A stretch of DNA of 64,000 nt from Vulcanimicrobiota bacterium (GTDB lineage Bacteria > Vulcanimicrobiota > Vulcanimicrobiia > Vulcanimicrobiales > Vulcanimicrobiaceae): the NCBI GenBank assembly GCA_027307235.1, contig DAHUXH010000002.1:1-64000 (forward strand), written 5' to 3'. Within the stretch, counting starts at the first letter, position 1. Each line of letters begins with the position of its first letter. The notes under the pieces are model-generated. The model saw nothing but the letters and a program-made list of their open reading frames with translations, did no database searches and was not told the DNA's origin. A program made the translations under genes and the position numbers. This document shows positions 18,052 to 26,984 of this stretch, piece by piece.

Positions 18052-18759
18052 TTACCCCTTCGCCGGAGCGGCAGCCGCGTTCTGCGTCACCAAGGCAACA
18101 ATCTCCGCTAACCGGTGGATCGTATGCGTCGGCCGGACGACGCCGGCGGGGTATTCCAGGTGCTCGGGATCGAGCCAGACCCCGCGCAGTCCCGCGCCGA
18201 TTGCCCCCGCGATGTCGGTCCGCGGATCGTCCCCCACGTACCAGGCGCGATCGGCCGGCACGCCGAGTACCCCGAGCAGCGCGGAAAACGCCGCCGGATC
18301 GGGTTTCTGAGCGCCGATCTCGCTGCTCACGACGATCGGCCCATCGAACCCCGCCCGCAACGCCTTACGCGTCTGCAGCGGCTCCCAGCCGTTGGTGAGG
18401 ATGGCAACCGTCACGCCGGCCGAGCGCAACGCGGCGAGCGTCGCGCCCGTGTCCGGCATCGGAATCACGAGTTGATCGACGAGCGAGAGCGAGATGTCGA
18501 TGAATCGCTCGACCAGCGACTCGGTGTCGGCGACGCCGCGCTCGCGCACGAATCGCCGGACCGCATCCTCGATCGAACACGCACCGCTGCGCTGCAGGGT
18601 CAGCAGCGCATCGATGCGTTCGGTTTCGTCTACGAGCGAGCCGAGCGCATGCCCTCCACGCGCCGCGATCGGCTCCAGGAGGCGCAAGAAGGCGATGCGC
18701 TCGAGTTTGTTGCCGATGCCGAGCGTATGGTCGAAATCGAACCCGACACCGACGCGCAT
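18052..18759 (-). CDS. HAD-superfamily hydrolase (phosphoglycolate phosphatase-like)
   Basis: 235 residues from ATG 18759. HAD motifs in order: motif I DFDHTLG, motif II AILTNGW, motif III Lys in EIGAQKPDP, motif IV GDDPRTDIAGAIGAGL. A helical cap lies between motifs I and II, as in subfamily I. The substrate is unknown. Its ATG overlaps the last base of the M16 protease stop (TAATG), so it is coupled to that gene; rsmD follows 2 bases later. Confidence 0.85.
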   Translation of the reverse strand: MRVGVGFDFDHTLGIGNKLERIAFLRLLEPIAARGGHALGSLVDETERIDALLTLQRSGACSIEDAVRRFVRERGVADTESLVERFIDISLSLVDQLVIPMPDTGATLAALRSAGVTVAILTNGWEPLQTRKALRAGFDGPIVVSSEIGAQKPDPAAFSALLGVLGVPADRAWYVGDDPRTDIAGAIGAGLRGVWLDPEHLEYPAGVVRPTHTIHRLAEIVALVTQNAAAAPAKG

Positions 18760-21425
18760 TACTTCGGCGCCGGACCCTCGATCACGCGCACGAAATCGCC
18801 GGGGCGAATCCACTTGTTCACCGCGGCTTTGATCTGCTCGTTGGTCACCGAGATCTCGTTGCGTGCGTCGGCCGTCGCCTGATCCAGCGGCAAGCCCAGT
18901 TCCGAATACCCGATCAGTTGACCGGCAACGCCGTCGAAGCTGTCGGCGCGCATCGGAATGCGCGACACCAGCTCCGCCTTGCCGCGCGCGAGATCGTCAG
19001 CGCTCAGCCCGTTGGCGGCGAGATTCTTCAAGTCCGCGTCGATCAGCGACTGCGCCGCGTTGATCTTGTCGGGATCGCACGCGAAGCTGATGGCGAAGAC
19101 CGTGCGGTGTTTGCCGAAGTTCGTCTGTGAACCCACGCTGTAGACGAGACCATGCACGTCGCGCACATCGTGGAAGAGAATCGAACTCGCGCTGCCGCCG
19201 AACGAGGCGTTAGCGACCGCGATGGCAGCGTAGTCCGCGTCGCTGCGCGTGAGCGAGAGCACTTGGGCATCTTCCACTTGCGACTGGATCCGCTGGGCGT
19301 CCGGAACGACGGCGCTCGATGCGGCATTGTTCGGCACGGTCGGCAGATCGACGTCGGGCGGCGATCCGCTCGCGCTCCACGAGCCGAAGTCTTTCTCAAA
19401 CACGTCTTTTGCATGCTTGGGATCGACGTTGCCGACGACGACGATGGTCGTCATGTCCGGACGGTAGACCGAGGCGTAGTACGCTTTGACGTCGTCGAGC
19501 GTGACCGCCGTCACGGTTGCCGGCGTCGCGAAGCGCTGTTCGGGATCGGTAGCGGGGAGCAGCGCTTTCCTGACCGCAACCTGCACCAGATGATCCGGTG
19601 ATGTCACCACGCCTTGAACCGAGCCGAATTCCTCTTGCTTGACGGCGACGAAACCGCTCTGCGGGAATGAGGGGTGCAGCTCTTCATCGGCGAGCAGCGC
19701 GACGCCGCGATCGAAGTTCTGCGACGGCGTTGTGAGCGAGAACCCGGTGCCGGCTTGCACGTCCGCGGCGATCTTGTCGAGCTCGCGCCGCAGGCCGAGA
19801 CGATCGTAGGTCGTTGTGCCGAACGGCAGCAGGCCCGCCGTCATGTCGGCGACGCCGTCCTTACCCGCCGGCGCCTGCACCGATTCGTTGGAATGAATCG
19901 ATCCGGTCACGACCACCGTTTTCGACACGCTCTCCGGCACGACGATCAAACGGATGCCGTTGGTGAGGGTCATGTCGACCGGGGCGATGCTCGAATGCGG
20001 AACCTCGACATGCGCGAACGCGGCAAGCGCCCAGCCCGGCAGCGGATCGTGGTGCAGCAGCGTCGGCTTGTTCTCGTTGCCGACCGGCGCGGGCGGCGCG
20101 CCGGCTGCGCTGCTGCCCGGCTTGGGTGCCGCGATCGCGATGAGCTCGTGCTTGGGATCGACATACTCGCGCAACACGCGATTGACGTCGTCAACCGTGA
20201 CCCGCTTGATCGCCGCGAGAATCTCGTCGGGCGAGGAGCGATGCTCGACGGCAACGGCTTGGCTCCACTGAAACGCCAGGTCTTCGATGGAGTTGGCTTT
20301 GAACTCGGCTTGTGCGATCGCGCGGTTCTTCTCGGCTTCCACGATGTCGGCCGGCACGCCGTGCGTGCGGTAGTTGTCGAGCACGCTGCGCAGCGCCGCG
20401 ATCGCGTCCGCCGGTTTCTCGGCAACCGGCACCACGATGTACGCTGCCGCCGATCCACCTTTGGGATGCGTGTCGAACGGAATGAATCCGGCTTGAAGTG
20501 CCTTTCCGGCCGCAACCAAGCCGAAGAAATCGGCGCGTTGGCTCGAAAGCACGTTTTCGAGAATCAGCCCGGCGGCGTAGTCTTTGTCGCCGTAACCGGG
20601 AAAGCGATAGGCGAGCGCGGCGAGCGTGTACGGCTGATCGCTGTCGACCCGCAGTGTTTGCGACTTCAACGGCGTCAAGGCGACTGCCGGACGGGCGGGC
20701 AGCTTGACCGAGGGCAGCGCGCCGAAGTATTTCTTGACTTCTTTCACGGTCGCCGGTCCGTCGACGTCGCCGACGATCACGTAGACCGCGTTGTTCGGGT
20801 GGTACCATGCATTGTAGTAGTTGCGAATCTGCGGAGCGTCGATCTGCTTGTCGAACGATTCCAGCGTGCCCAACCCGTCTTTTCCGTACGGCGTGCCGGC
20901 GAACATGGCCAGTTGCAGATTGCGAAACAGATGTTGAACCGGGCTGCTGAAATCTTGCGTGACCTCGTTCTTGATCGCGCCGCGCTCGATGTTCCAGTCT
21001 TTCTGATCGAGGGCCTCATTGTGCGCGCGCGACGCTTCCATACGCAGCACGAGATCGAGGTACTGCGCGGGCGCGGTGAAGTAGTATTGCGTGACTTCGG
21101 CTTGCGTGTCGGCGTCCCAGTTTCCGCCGAGCAGTTCCGAGACGTCGGCGAGCTGCGATTGCGTGAGGCTGCGGCTGCCACGGAACATCATGTGTTCGAG
21201 CGCATGCGCTTGTCCGGCGAACTGCTGCTCGTTCGATCCTGCTTCGTAGTTGAGCATGGCGGTCACGACCGGTGCGAGCGGATCGCGCACCACGATGACG
21301 CGTAATCCGTTGGGAAGCGTCGCACGCGTGACCGAAAGGTCCGCGGCGCCGGCGCTTGCGCGCACACACAATGCAAGAACGAGACACGTGAAGGCGGCCA
21401 AAGCGCCGCGTAGCGTCGAAGTCAT
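18759..21425 (-). CDS. M16 (insulinase/pitrilysin) family zinc peptidase, exported
   Basis: 888 residues from ATG 21425, preceded by the strong ribosome site GGAGAAGGAGAGGG; a longer upstream reading is an arginine-rich artefact. A Sec signal peptide (to about residue 28) precedes two M16 repeats. The first has the inverted zinc motif HALEH (His74, Glu77, His78) and a downstream Glu region (HNEALDQKDWNIERGAIKNEV). The second repeat (from about residue 490) lacks HxxEH, as is usual for the structural half. Such periplasmic peptidases degrade peptides. It forms an operon with the HAD hydrolase. Confidence 0.9.
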   Translation of the reverse strand: MTSTLRGALAAFTCLVLALCVRASAGAADLSVTRATLPNGLRVIVVRDPLAPVVTAMLNYEAGSNEQQFAGQAHALEHMMFRGSRSLTQSQLADVSELLGGNWDADTQAEVTQYYFTAPAQYLDLVLRMEASRAHNEALDQKDWNIERGAIKNEVTQDFSSPVQHLFRNLQLAMFAGTPYGKDGLGTLESFDKQIDAPQIRNYYNAWYHPNNAVYVIVGDVDGPATVKEVKKYFGALPSVKLPARPAVALTPLKSQTLRVDSDQPYTLAALAYRFPGYGDKDYAAGLILENVLSSQRADFFGLVAAGKALQAGFIPFDTHPKGGSAAAYIVVPVAEKPADAIAALRSVLDNYRTHGVPADIVEAEKNRAIAQAEFKANSIEDLAFQWSQAVAVEHRSSPDEILAAIKRVTVDDVNRVLREYVDPKHELIAIAAPKPGSSAAGAPPAPVGNENKPTLLHHDPLPGWALAAFAHVEVPHSSIAPVDMTLTNGIRLIVVPESVSKTVVVTGSIHSNESVQAPAGKDGVADMTAGLLPFGTTTYDRLGLRRELDKIAADVQAGTGFSLTTPSQNFDRGVALLADEELHPSFPQSGFVAVKQEEFGSVQGVVTSPDHLVQVAVRKALLPATDPEQRFATPATVTAVTLDDVKAYYASVYRPDMTTIVVVGNVDPKHAKDVFEKDFGSWSASGSPPDVDLPTVPNNAASSAVVPDAQRIQSQVEDAQVLSLTRSDADYAAIAVANASFGGSASSILFHDVRDVHGLVYSVGSQTNFGKHRTVFAISFACDPDKINAAQSLIDADLKNLAANGLSADDLARGKAELVSRIPMRADSFDGVAGQLIGYSELGLPLDQATADARNEISVTNEQIKAAVNKWIRPGDFVRVIEGPAPK

Positions 21426-21480
21426 ACCCTCTCCTTCTCCTTCTGAGAAACCACGCGCTTCGCCGGTCCGCGGCTTTCCC

Positions 21481-23526
21481 CTATGACGAGAGCACCAGCG
21501 CGCGCGTCGACGGCCGGGACGCAAGTTGCTCGCGCAACGCGGCATGTTCGGCGCGCGTCAACTCGGGGTCGGTCGCCACTATTGCCGAAGCAGCCTGTGC
21601 GGCACGCCGGTAGATGTCGAAGTCACGTACCAAATCGGCGAATCGCAGTTCGGCTCCGCCCGATTGCGCCGTCCCCGCGAATTCGCCGGGGCCACGTAAG
21701 CGCAAGTCTTCGTCGGCGATACGAAAGCCGTCGGTCGATTCGGTCAGGATGCGCAGACGCTCGGCCTCGTCACCGGCCGGTGCTACGAGAATGCAGTACG
21801 ACTGGGCGGCGCCGCGACCGACGCGGCCGCGCAGCTGATGCAGTTGCGCAAGCCCGTAGCGGTGCGCGTCGAGCACGATCATCACACTTGCGTTGGGGAC
21901 GTCTACGCCGACTTCGATCACCGTCGTCGCAACCAAAACGTCGAGTTCGCCGCGAACGAACTTCTGCATGACGGCTTCCTTTTCGCGCGCGTTCAATCGC
22001 CCGTGCAGCAGCCCCACGCGCACATCGGGGAAGACTTCGTTCTTGAGCGTCTCGGCGACGCGCACGACGCTCGTGATCTCCGACTCCGATTCCTCGATGG
22101 CCGGCGCGACGACGTAGACCTGATGACCGAGCCGAATATTGAGCCGCGCGAATTCATACACGTCGTCGATCGCGCCCTCACGCAGCGCGAACGTCACGAT
22201 CGGCGTGCGTCCCGGCGGCAATTCGTCGATGACCGAGACGTCGAGATCGGCGTAAAGCGATTGCGCAAGCGTGCGCGGGATCGGCGTCGCGGTCATGTGC
22301 AGCGTATGCGGAGCGATGCCCTTGGCGCGCAGCCGGGCGCGCTGCTCGACGCCGAAGCGATGCTGTTCGTCGATGACCACAAGACCAAGGCGCGCGAACT
22401 CAACGTTCTCGGTGATGAGCGCGTGCGTTCCGACCGCCAGCAGCGCCTGCCCGTTGGCCAGACGATCGAGCGCAGCGTTGCGCGCGCGTTCGCTCTGACT
22501 GCCCACCAGGACTTCGACGCCGATGCCGAACGGCAAGAGCAACGGAGCCAGCTTGCCCGCATGCTGCGTTGCCAGGATTTCGGTCGGAGCCATCAACGCC
22601 GACTGCGCTCCGTTGCGTGCGGCGAGGAGAACCGACGCGGCCGCCACCAGCGTCTTGCCGCTGCCGACGTCACCTTGCAGCAAACGATTCATCGGGATGT
22701 CGCTTGCCATGTCGCGCCAAATCTCACCGATGGCGCGGCGCTGCGCGCCCGTCAACGCGAACGGAAGCGCCGTCTCGAAATCATCGAGCAACGCGGGCGG
22801 AATGGCGAGCACTTGCGCCCCGCGCTCGGTCTCACGAGAGCGGCGCCGCAACTGCGCGGCAATCGCGATCGTGAGAAATTCGCCGAAGATCAAGCGCTCG
22901 CGCGCGTGTTGCGCTTCTTCGGGCGTTCGCGGCGCGTGCAGCGACCGATAGGCATCGACCAGCGATGCGAAGTGCTCCGCCTGTGCGACGGCGGGCGGCA
23001 CCGGATCGCCGTTCACGAGCGCGAGCAACCGGGTGAGATTTTTCTTGACCACCTGCGCGATCTTGCGCGTCGTCAATTCTTTGCTGCCGCGATAGACGGG
23101 AACGAGTTCACCGCGATACGCCTCGTCTTGCGCGAGCACCGCATGTTGCGCGACGTTCATGACGGGGTCGCCGAGCGGTGTCCGTTCGACACGGCCGCGT
23201 ACAAAGAGGCGCATGCCTTCGTGCAGGCGACCGACGATGTAGCGGCGCCGGCCGATCCATTTGGCGATGAACTCCCCGGCGTCATCGCGCACGCGTGCCT
23301 CGACGATCTCCAGATCGCGCACGCGCCGTTCGCGCAGCCACACCACCCGGCCGACGGCGTTCTCTTCTCCGCCGGCGGCGCCGAGTTGCACTGACGGCGT
23401 CGGCGACCGCAGATCGTCGAAGCGGAACGGCACATAGTCGAGCAGCGCTTCGGCCGTGTCGATGCCCAGGTCGTGAAAGAGTTTCGCCGTCTTCGGCCCG
23501 ACGTCGTTGAGCTGTTCGATCTGCAA
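21481..23526 (-). CDS. recG: ATP-dependent DNA helicase RecG
   Basis: 681 residues. The wedge/OB domain comes first (NDVGPKTAKLFHDLGI; VGRVVWLRERRVRDLE), then superfamily 2 helicase motifs: Walker A GDVGSGKT, DEQH box (VVIDEQHRFGVEQR), motif III MTATPIPRTL, and the C-terminal motifs VATTVIEVGVDVPNA and QLRGRVGRG. RecG reverses stalled forks and branch-migrates junctions. Its start lies 1 base beyond the hisIE stop, so it may be read from the hisIE promoter. Confidence 0.96.
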   Translation of the reverse strand: MQIEQLNDVGPKTAKLFHDLGIDTAEALLDYVPFRFDDLRSPTPSVQLGAAGGEENAVGRVVWLRERRVRDLEIVEARVRDDAGEFIAKWIGRRRYIVGRLHEGMRLFVRGRVERTPLGDPVMNVAQHAVLAQDEAYRGELVPVYRGSKELTTRKIAQVVKKNLTRLLALVNGDPVPPAVAQAEHFASLVDAYRSLHAPRTPEEAQHARERLIFGEFLTIAIAAQLRRRSRETERGAQVLAIPPALLDDFETALPFALTGAQRRAIGEIWRDMASDIPMNRLLQGDVGSGKTLVAAASVLLAARNGAQSALMAPTEILATQHAGKLAPLLLPFGIGVEVLVGSQSERARNAALDRLANGQALLAVGTHALITENVEFARLGLVVIDEQHRFGVEQRARLRAKGIAPHTLHMTATPIPRTLAQSLYADLDVSVIDELPPGRTPIVTFALREGAIDDVYEFARLNIRLGHQVYVVAPAIEESESEITSVVRVAETLKNEVFPDVRVGLLHGRLNAREKEAVMQKFVRGELDVLVATTVIEVGVDVPNASVMIVLDAHRYGLAQLHQLRGRVGRGAAQSYCILVAPAGDEAERLRILTESTDGFRIADEDLRLRGPGEFAGTAQSGGAELRFADLVRDFDIYRRAAQAASAIVATDPELTRAEHAALREQLASRPSTRALVLSS

Positions 23527-23527
23527 G

Positions 23528-24175
23528 CTACTCTTGAGCTTTCGGAACCTTGCGCGTTAGCAATTCGTCGCCGATGGCCGAGAGCGGGATGTTGCGATAC
23601 GCCAAGAGCGCGAGGATATGAAAAATCAGGTCTGCCGACTCCCACACGAGCTCGGCGTCATCTTCGTTTTTGGCCGCGATGACGACCTCGACCGCTTCTT
23701 CACCGAGTTTCTTGCCGATGCGATCCACGCCGCGCTCGTAGAGCTTGGCGAGATAAGAGTCGGGCAACGGAACGCGCCGCCGCTCTTCGAGGATTTGACT
23801 GAGGTGCGCGATCGCGGAGATGAACGGCTCTATGTCTTCGCGTTCGGCCTTCTTCGGCGGCATCACCGTTTCGTGAAAGCAGGATGGCTCGCCGGCGGCG
23901 CAGGCGGGCCCGTTGGGAGCGACGCGGTAGAGAAGCGCACCGCCCTCGCAGTCGGCACGGACCTCGACGACACGCTGTGTGTTCCCGTCCTTCTCGCCGT
24001 GACGTTCGATCTTGCTTCGCTCGGCGTTCCACAGATACGTTTCGCGCGTCTCGATGGTCTTCTCGATCGCTTTGCGATTCGACCATGACAACGACAAAAC
24101 GTCGCCGGTGCGCACGTCGGTGATGACGACCGGAATGAGGCCGTCGCCGTTCCACTGGAGCGCGTCCATGTCCAT
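23528..24175 (-). CDS. hisI: HisIE: phosphoribosyl-AMP cyclohydrolase / phosphoribosyl-ATP pyrophosphatase
   Basis: 215 residues from ATG 24175 (ATG 24169 is also possible). The N-terminal half is HisI-like (GLIPVVITDVRTGDVL...TRETYLW), the C-terminal half HisE-like (LSQILEERRRVPLPDSYLAKL; GEEAVEVVIAAKNED; WESADLIFH). Steps 2 and 3 of histidine synthesis are expected. HisI active-site motifs deviate: NAER replaces SRSR, DCEGG replaces DCDxD, and CAAG replaces CHTG, although the three zinc-type Cys remain. HisE looks intact. A TATACT box ends 7 bases before the ATG, predicting a leaderless mRNA. Confidence 0.85.
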   Translation of the reverse strand: MDMDALQWNGDGLIPVVITDVRTGDVLSLSWSNRKAIEKTIETRETYLWNAERSKIERHGEKDGNTQRVVEVRADCEGGALLYRVAPNGPACAAGEPSCFHETVMPPKKAEREDIEPFISAIAHLSQILEERRRVPLPDSYLAKLYERGVDRIGKKLGEEAVEVVIAAKNEDDAELVWESADLIFHILALLAYRNIPLSAIGDELLTRKVPKAQE

Positions 24176-24182
24176 GTTTGTG

Positions 24183-24211
24183 AGTATAGCGCCGGCACCG
24201 GTTCGCGTCAC
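24183..24211 (-). promoter_or_regulatory. hisIE promoter, predicted leaderless
   Basis: Minus strand GTGACG (24211-24206), 17-base spacer, TATACT (24188-24183), then CACAAAC and ATG. The predicted transcription start falls within 1-2 bases of the start codon, and the -35 box overlaps the end of panE. Confidence 0.6.
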
Positions 24212-25161
24212 GAACGGTAGCTGCGCTCGAGCGCTTTGGTCAAAGCGTAGATCGTCCCCAGGGTTGGGACGCCGAGACTGTGACGTTGCGCCAGTTCGAT
24301 GACGGCGCCGACGATCGGATCGAGTTCGAGCGGGCGGCGGGCCTCGACGTCCTGCAGCATCGACGTCTTGACGTCGGCGACCGTTCTTCGTGCATGCTCC
24401 ACGCGCTCGGCCGGGGTCATGCCGACGTCACATCCGCCCGCCGCCGCGACGCTGAACACCTCGGCCACCAACGTTTCGACGACGCGACTGACCCGTTCGT
24501 CCGCGAAGATCGAGCCGATGGTCGCGCGGGTGAGCGCGCTGATCGGATTGGTCGAGGCATTCCCGGCCACTTTGATCCATACATTGCGCCGGATATCCGG
24601 TGAAGCGACGGGCCCCATGCCCGCCGCTGCGCATGCGTCGATCAGCGCCTGCAGGCGCTGCGTCATCGAGCCGTCGAGCTCGCCGAAGAAATAGGTCGGC
24701 ACGCCGGGCGCGCGCACGACGCCGGGAGCTTCCACATGCCCGGACGCATGGACGACGCTTCCGATCAGATGGTCGTAGCGCACGCTGTGCAGGACCGCTC
24801 CCCCGGGATCGACGCTTTCCAGCGGCCGATCACGGTCGTACCAAAACGGTATGCCGTTCTGCATCGGCACGAGCACCGCGTCCATCAGTGCGATCGCCGC
24901 CAACTGGTCGCGCAGCGCGAGCAACTGATGAGCCTTCGTCGCGACGAACACGATGTCGAAAGCGCCGAACTCACGGATGTCCTGCGCCGCGTCAACTCGT
25001 ACCGTGACGTCGTCATGGTCGGTGATGAGACGCAAGCCGGAATTGCGAATGGCCGCGAGGTGCGCGCCGCGCGCGACGACCGCGACATCCTGGCCCGCAC
25101 GACGCAGGGACGCAGCCACAAAGCCGCCGATGCCGCCGACGCCGATAACGGCTATGCGCAT
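24208..25161 (-). CDS. panE: 2-dehydropantoate 2-reductase
   Basis: 317 residues. An N-terminal Rossmann motif RIAVIGVGGIGGFVAASL binds NADPH, followed by VFVATKAHQL, the PMQNGIPF segment, and the ketopantoate-reductase helix NVWIKVAGNASTNPISALT with the catalytic Lys. A Glu-containing C-terminal domain (VEHARRTVADVKTSMLQD) follows. It reduces ketopantoate to pantoate for CoA synthesis. It overlaps the hisIE promoter region at its 3' end. panB, the preceding step, is at 54 kb. Confidence 0.9.
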   Translation of the reverse strand: MRIAVIGVGGIGGFVAASLRRAGQDVAVVARGAHLAAIRNSGLRLITDHDDVTVRVDAAQDIREFGAFDIVFVATKAHQLLALRDQLAAIALMDAVLVPMQNGIPFWYDRDRPLESVDPGGAVLHSVRYDHLIGSVVHASGHVEAPGVVRAPGVPTYFFGELDGSMTQRLQALIDACAAAGMGPVASPDIRRNVWIKVAGNASTNPISALTRATIGSIFADERVSRVVETLVAEVFSVAAAGGCDVGMTPAERVEHARRTVADVKTSMLQDVEARRPLELDPIVGAVIELAQRHSLGVPTLGTIYALTKALERSYRS

Positions 25162-25198
25162 ACGTACCGCGCACCGCCGGGACGGATGAGGAAGAGAT

Positions 25199-25273
25199 TG
25201 GAGGCGACGGGCAGATTTGAACTGCCGGATGGGGCTTTTGCAGAGCCCTGCCTTACCACTTGGCTACGTCGCC
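25199..25273 (-). tRNA. tRNA-Cys (GCA)
   Basis: Minus strand cloverleaf: acceptor GGCGACG/CGTCGCC, anticodon loop CTGCAAA (GCA), T-arm GGCAGTTCAAATCTGCC, discriminator U typical of tRNA-Cys, then an encoded CCA. Confidence 0.95.
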
Positions 25274-25301
25274 GTATCGTATGTTCCTCGAATGTTCTCC
25301 G

Positions 25302-25372
25302 AGCGGGTAGTGGGAATCGAACCCACGCATCAACCTTGGGAAGGTCGCAGGCTACCATTACATCATACCCGC
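25302..25372 (-). tRNA. tRNA-Gly (CCC)
   Basis: Minus strand: acceptor GCGGGTA/TACCCGC, anticodon stem CGACC/GGTTG with loop TTCCCAA (CCC), T-arm GTGGGTTCGATTCCCAC, discriminator U. CCA is not encoded. It lies 28 bases upstream of tRNA-Cys on the same strand. Confidence 0.92.
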
Positions 25373-25509
25373 GCTTTTTGTCCCTTTCGAGGCGACGCCA
25401 TCGGTTCGTGCCACCCATCGCTTCGTCCTACAACACGCCGGCCGCCCGGACGTTTGCATCGGCCGCACGAACCCAGAACCACCAGAAGCGGCCCGCGGTT
25501 CCATCCGCC

Positions 25510-26262
25510 TCAACTGATGATGTTGATCGAGCGGGAGACGATCACCGCGATCGACACAAACGACACTCCGGACTCGATCAGCATCAGCGTCTTGGCCATG
25601 CGCGTGAGCGGCATCGTGTCGGTCGGGCTGAATGCCAGCGCATTGGTGAACGACAGGTAGAGGTAGTCGATGAACAACGGTTTCCAATGCGGATCGAGAA
25701 ACTTCGGCGCCGCGGCTGTGACCGTCATCTGCGGGAAGAGAAAGTCAGCATGATGCACCTCGGCTGCCGAGCGCGCATGGGCACGCACGTCGCACCCTCC
25801 GCCGTCGATCTCCCAGTACCACATCGCGAACACCAGAACGTTCGTCAACCAAATCTGCGCGCCGGAGACAAGCAACCGCGAACCGCTCAGCGCCGGCTGC
25901 TCGCGCCCGATGATGTGCCACACCAGCAGCACCACCGAAACGACGTTGAAAAAATTGGTTACGGCGATCAAAGCGATCGACGCGATGCGCTGAGTTCTGC
26001 TCTCCTGATGACGTGTCGGCGAGAAGATCAACAGCGGCACGAGAAGGACGAGCACGATAGCCGGGAAGAACCACGTCGGTCCGAACGTGAGTTTCGGCGG
26101 CAGTGTGATGTAGAGCGCGAGCGCCGCGATCACCGCGAGCGACGCATGCCAACGTGGTTCGTCAAAACGGCGTTCGCCGTGCGCTTCTGCAACCGGATCC
26201 ACATCCGCGTTGTTCGCAGTGCCGAGACCAATTGCTTGCACGATAGGAGCCGTATTCGTCAA
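25510..26262 (-). CDS. DUF1345-like membrane protein
   Basis: 250 residues with about five hydrophobic segments (LAVIAALALYITL, FFPAIVLVLLVPLLIF, NFFNVVSVVLLVWHI, IWLTNVLVFAMWYWEIDGGG, and the C-terminal SGVSFVSIAVIVS). The DYLYLSFTNALAFSPTDTMPLTRMAK block matches the DUF1345 signature. Its function is unknown. The start is uncertain: TTG 26262 gives the full frame, while GTG 26241 is an alternative; neither has a clear ribosome site. It is divergent from the dienelactone hydrolase, with start codons practically touching. Confidence 0.7.
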   Translation of the reverse strand: MTNTAPIVQAIGLGTANNADVDPVAEAHGERRFDEPRWHASLAVIAALALYITLPPKLTFGPTWFFPAIVLVLLVPLLIFSPTRHQESRTQRIASIALIAVTNFFNVVSVVLLVWHIIGREQPALSGSRLLVSGAQIWLTNVLVFAMWYWEIDGGGCDVRAHARSAAEVHHADFLFPQMTVTAAAPKFLDPHWKPLFIDYLYLSFTNALAFSPTDTMPLTRMAKTLMLIESGVSFVSIAVIVSRSINIIS

Positions 26263-26948
26263 TGGGACAGATGATCGAGTTCGCGCGCCCCGACGGTCAG
26301 CGCGCGCCGGGATACTACGCCGCGCCCGGCACCGGAGAGCACGCCCCCGGCGTGGTCATGATCGAGGAGTGGTGGGGAGTGACTCCTGAAGTCACCGCCA
26401 CGGCCGACCGCCTGGCGGGCGAGGGCTTCCGCGTACTCGTGCCCGACCTCTTCCGCGGCCGCTCGGCGGCCACGCCCGACGAAGCGACGCACTTGCGCCA
26501 AGGGCTCGACTTCGCCGACGCGGGTCTCCAAGACGTGCGCGGCGCCGCGCAGCATCTTCGCGCGGGCAGCGCAGGCGTTGGCGTGATGGGCTTCTGCATG
26601 GGCGGCGCGCTGGCGCTCTTCGCAGCCATGCATGTCGCTGAAGTCTCGGCGGCGGCGCCGTGGTACGGCGTTCCCGACGAAGCCGCCGGCGATCCGGCGA
26701 AGATCGCGATTCCCGTGCTCGGTATTTGGGCCAACCAAGACGGCTTCGTCACGCCCGACGTCGTGAACCGGCTCGAAGAGCGTTTCAAAGCCGGCCACGT
26801 GTCCTACGAATTTCACCGCTACGATGCGAGGCACGGATTCTACAACAAGAACCCGATGGGCAGCGCCGGCCTCGGCAACTACCATCGAGAAGCCGCCGAA
26901 TCAGCGTGGAAGCACACCGTCGATTTCTTCAAGCGAACGCTGCGGTAG
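26262..26948 (+). CDS. Dienelactone hydrolase family protein
   Basis: 228 residues, alpha/beta hydrolase. EEWWG carries the family Glu; the nucleophile is Cys in GFCMGGAL; Asp lies in WANQDGFVTPD; His in YDARHGFYN. This Cys-Asp-His triad is typical of carboxymethylenebutenolidase and relatives that open lactone rings; the real substrate is unknown. ATG 26262 has AGGAG 12 bases upstream; ATG 26271 is an alternative. A perfect palindrome follows the stop. Confidence 0.88.
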   Translation: MGQMIEFARPDGQRAPGYYAAPGTGEHAPGVVMIEEWWGVTPEVTATADRLAGEGFRVLVPDLFRGRSAATPDEATHLRQGLDFADAGLQDVRGAAQHLRAGSAGVGVMGFCMGGALALFAAMHVAEVSAAAPWYGVPDEAAGDPAKIAIPVLGIWANQDGFVTPDVVNRLEERFKAGHVSYEFHRYDARHGFYNKNPMGSAGLGNYHREAAESAWKHTVDFFKRTLR

Positions 26949-26958
26949 CGCGTGCGCT

Positions 26959-26984
26959 CGGAGGGCTATTCGAATAGCCCTCCG
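26959..26984. terminator. 26-bp perfect palindrome between convergent genes
   Basis: CGGAGGGCTATTC followed directly by its reverse complement. It lies between the hydrolase and the first binding-protein gene and includes the latter's last codons (Gly-Gly-Leu-Phe-Glu-stop). It could act as a transcription stop for both, but no T-run follows on either strand. Confidence 0.6.

Noticed and set aside
19674-21305. 543-codon plus-strand frame opposite the M16 peptidase
   Set aside because: Antisense shadow; the M16 reading has a ribosome site, signal peptide and zinc motif.
21838-23394. 518-codon plus-strand frame opposite recG
   Set aside because: Shadow of the well-supported recG; no recognisable domain and a biased Arg/His content.
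25373-25509. Possible RNA gene between tRNA-Gly and the DUF1345-like gene
   Set aside because: No stable cloverleaf, hairpin or promoter was found; it appears to be plain spacer.
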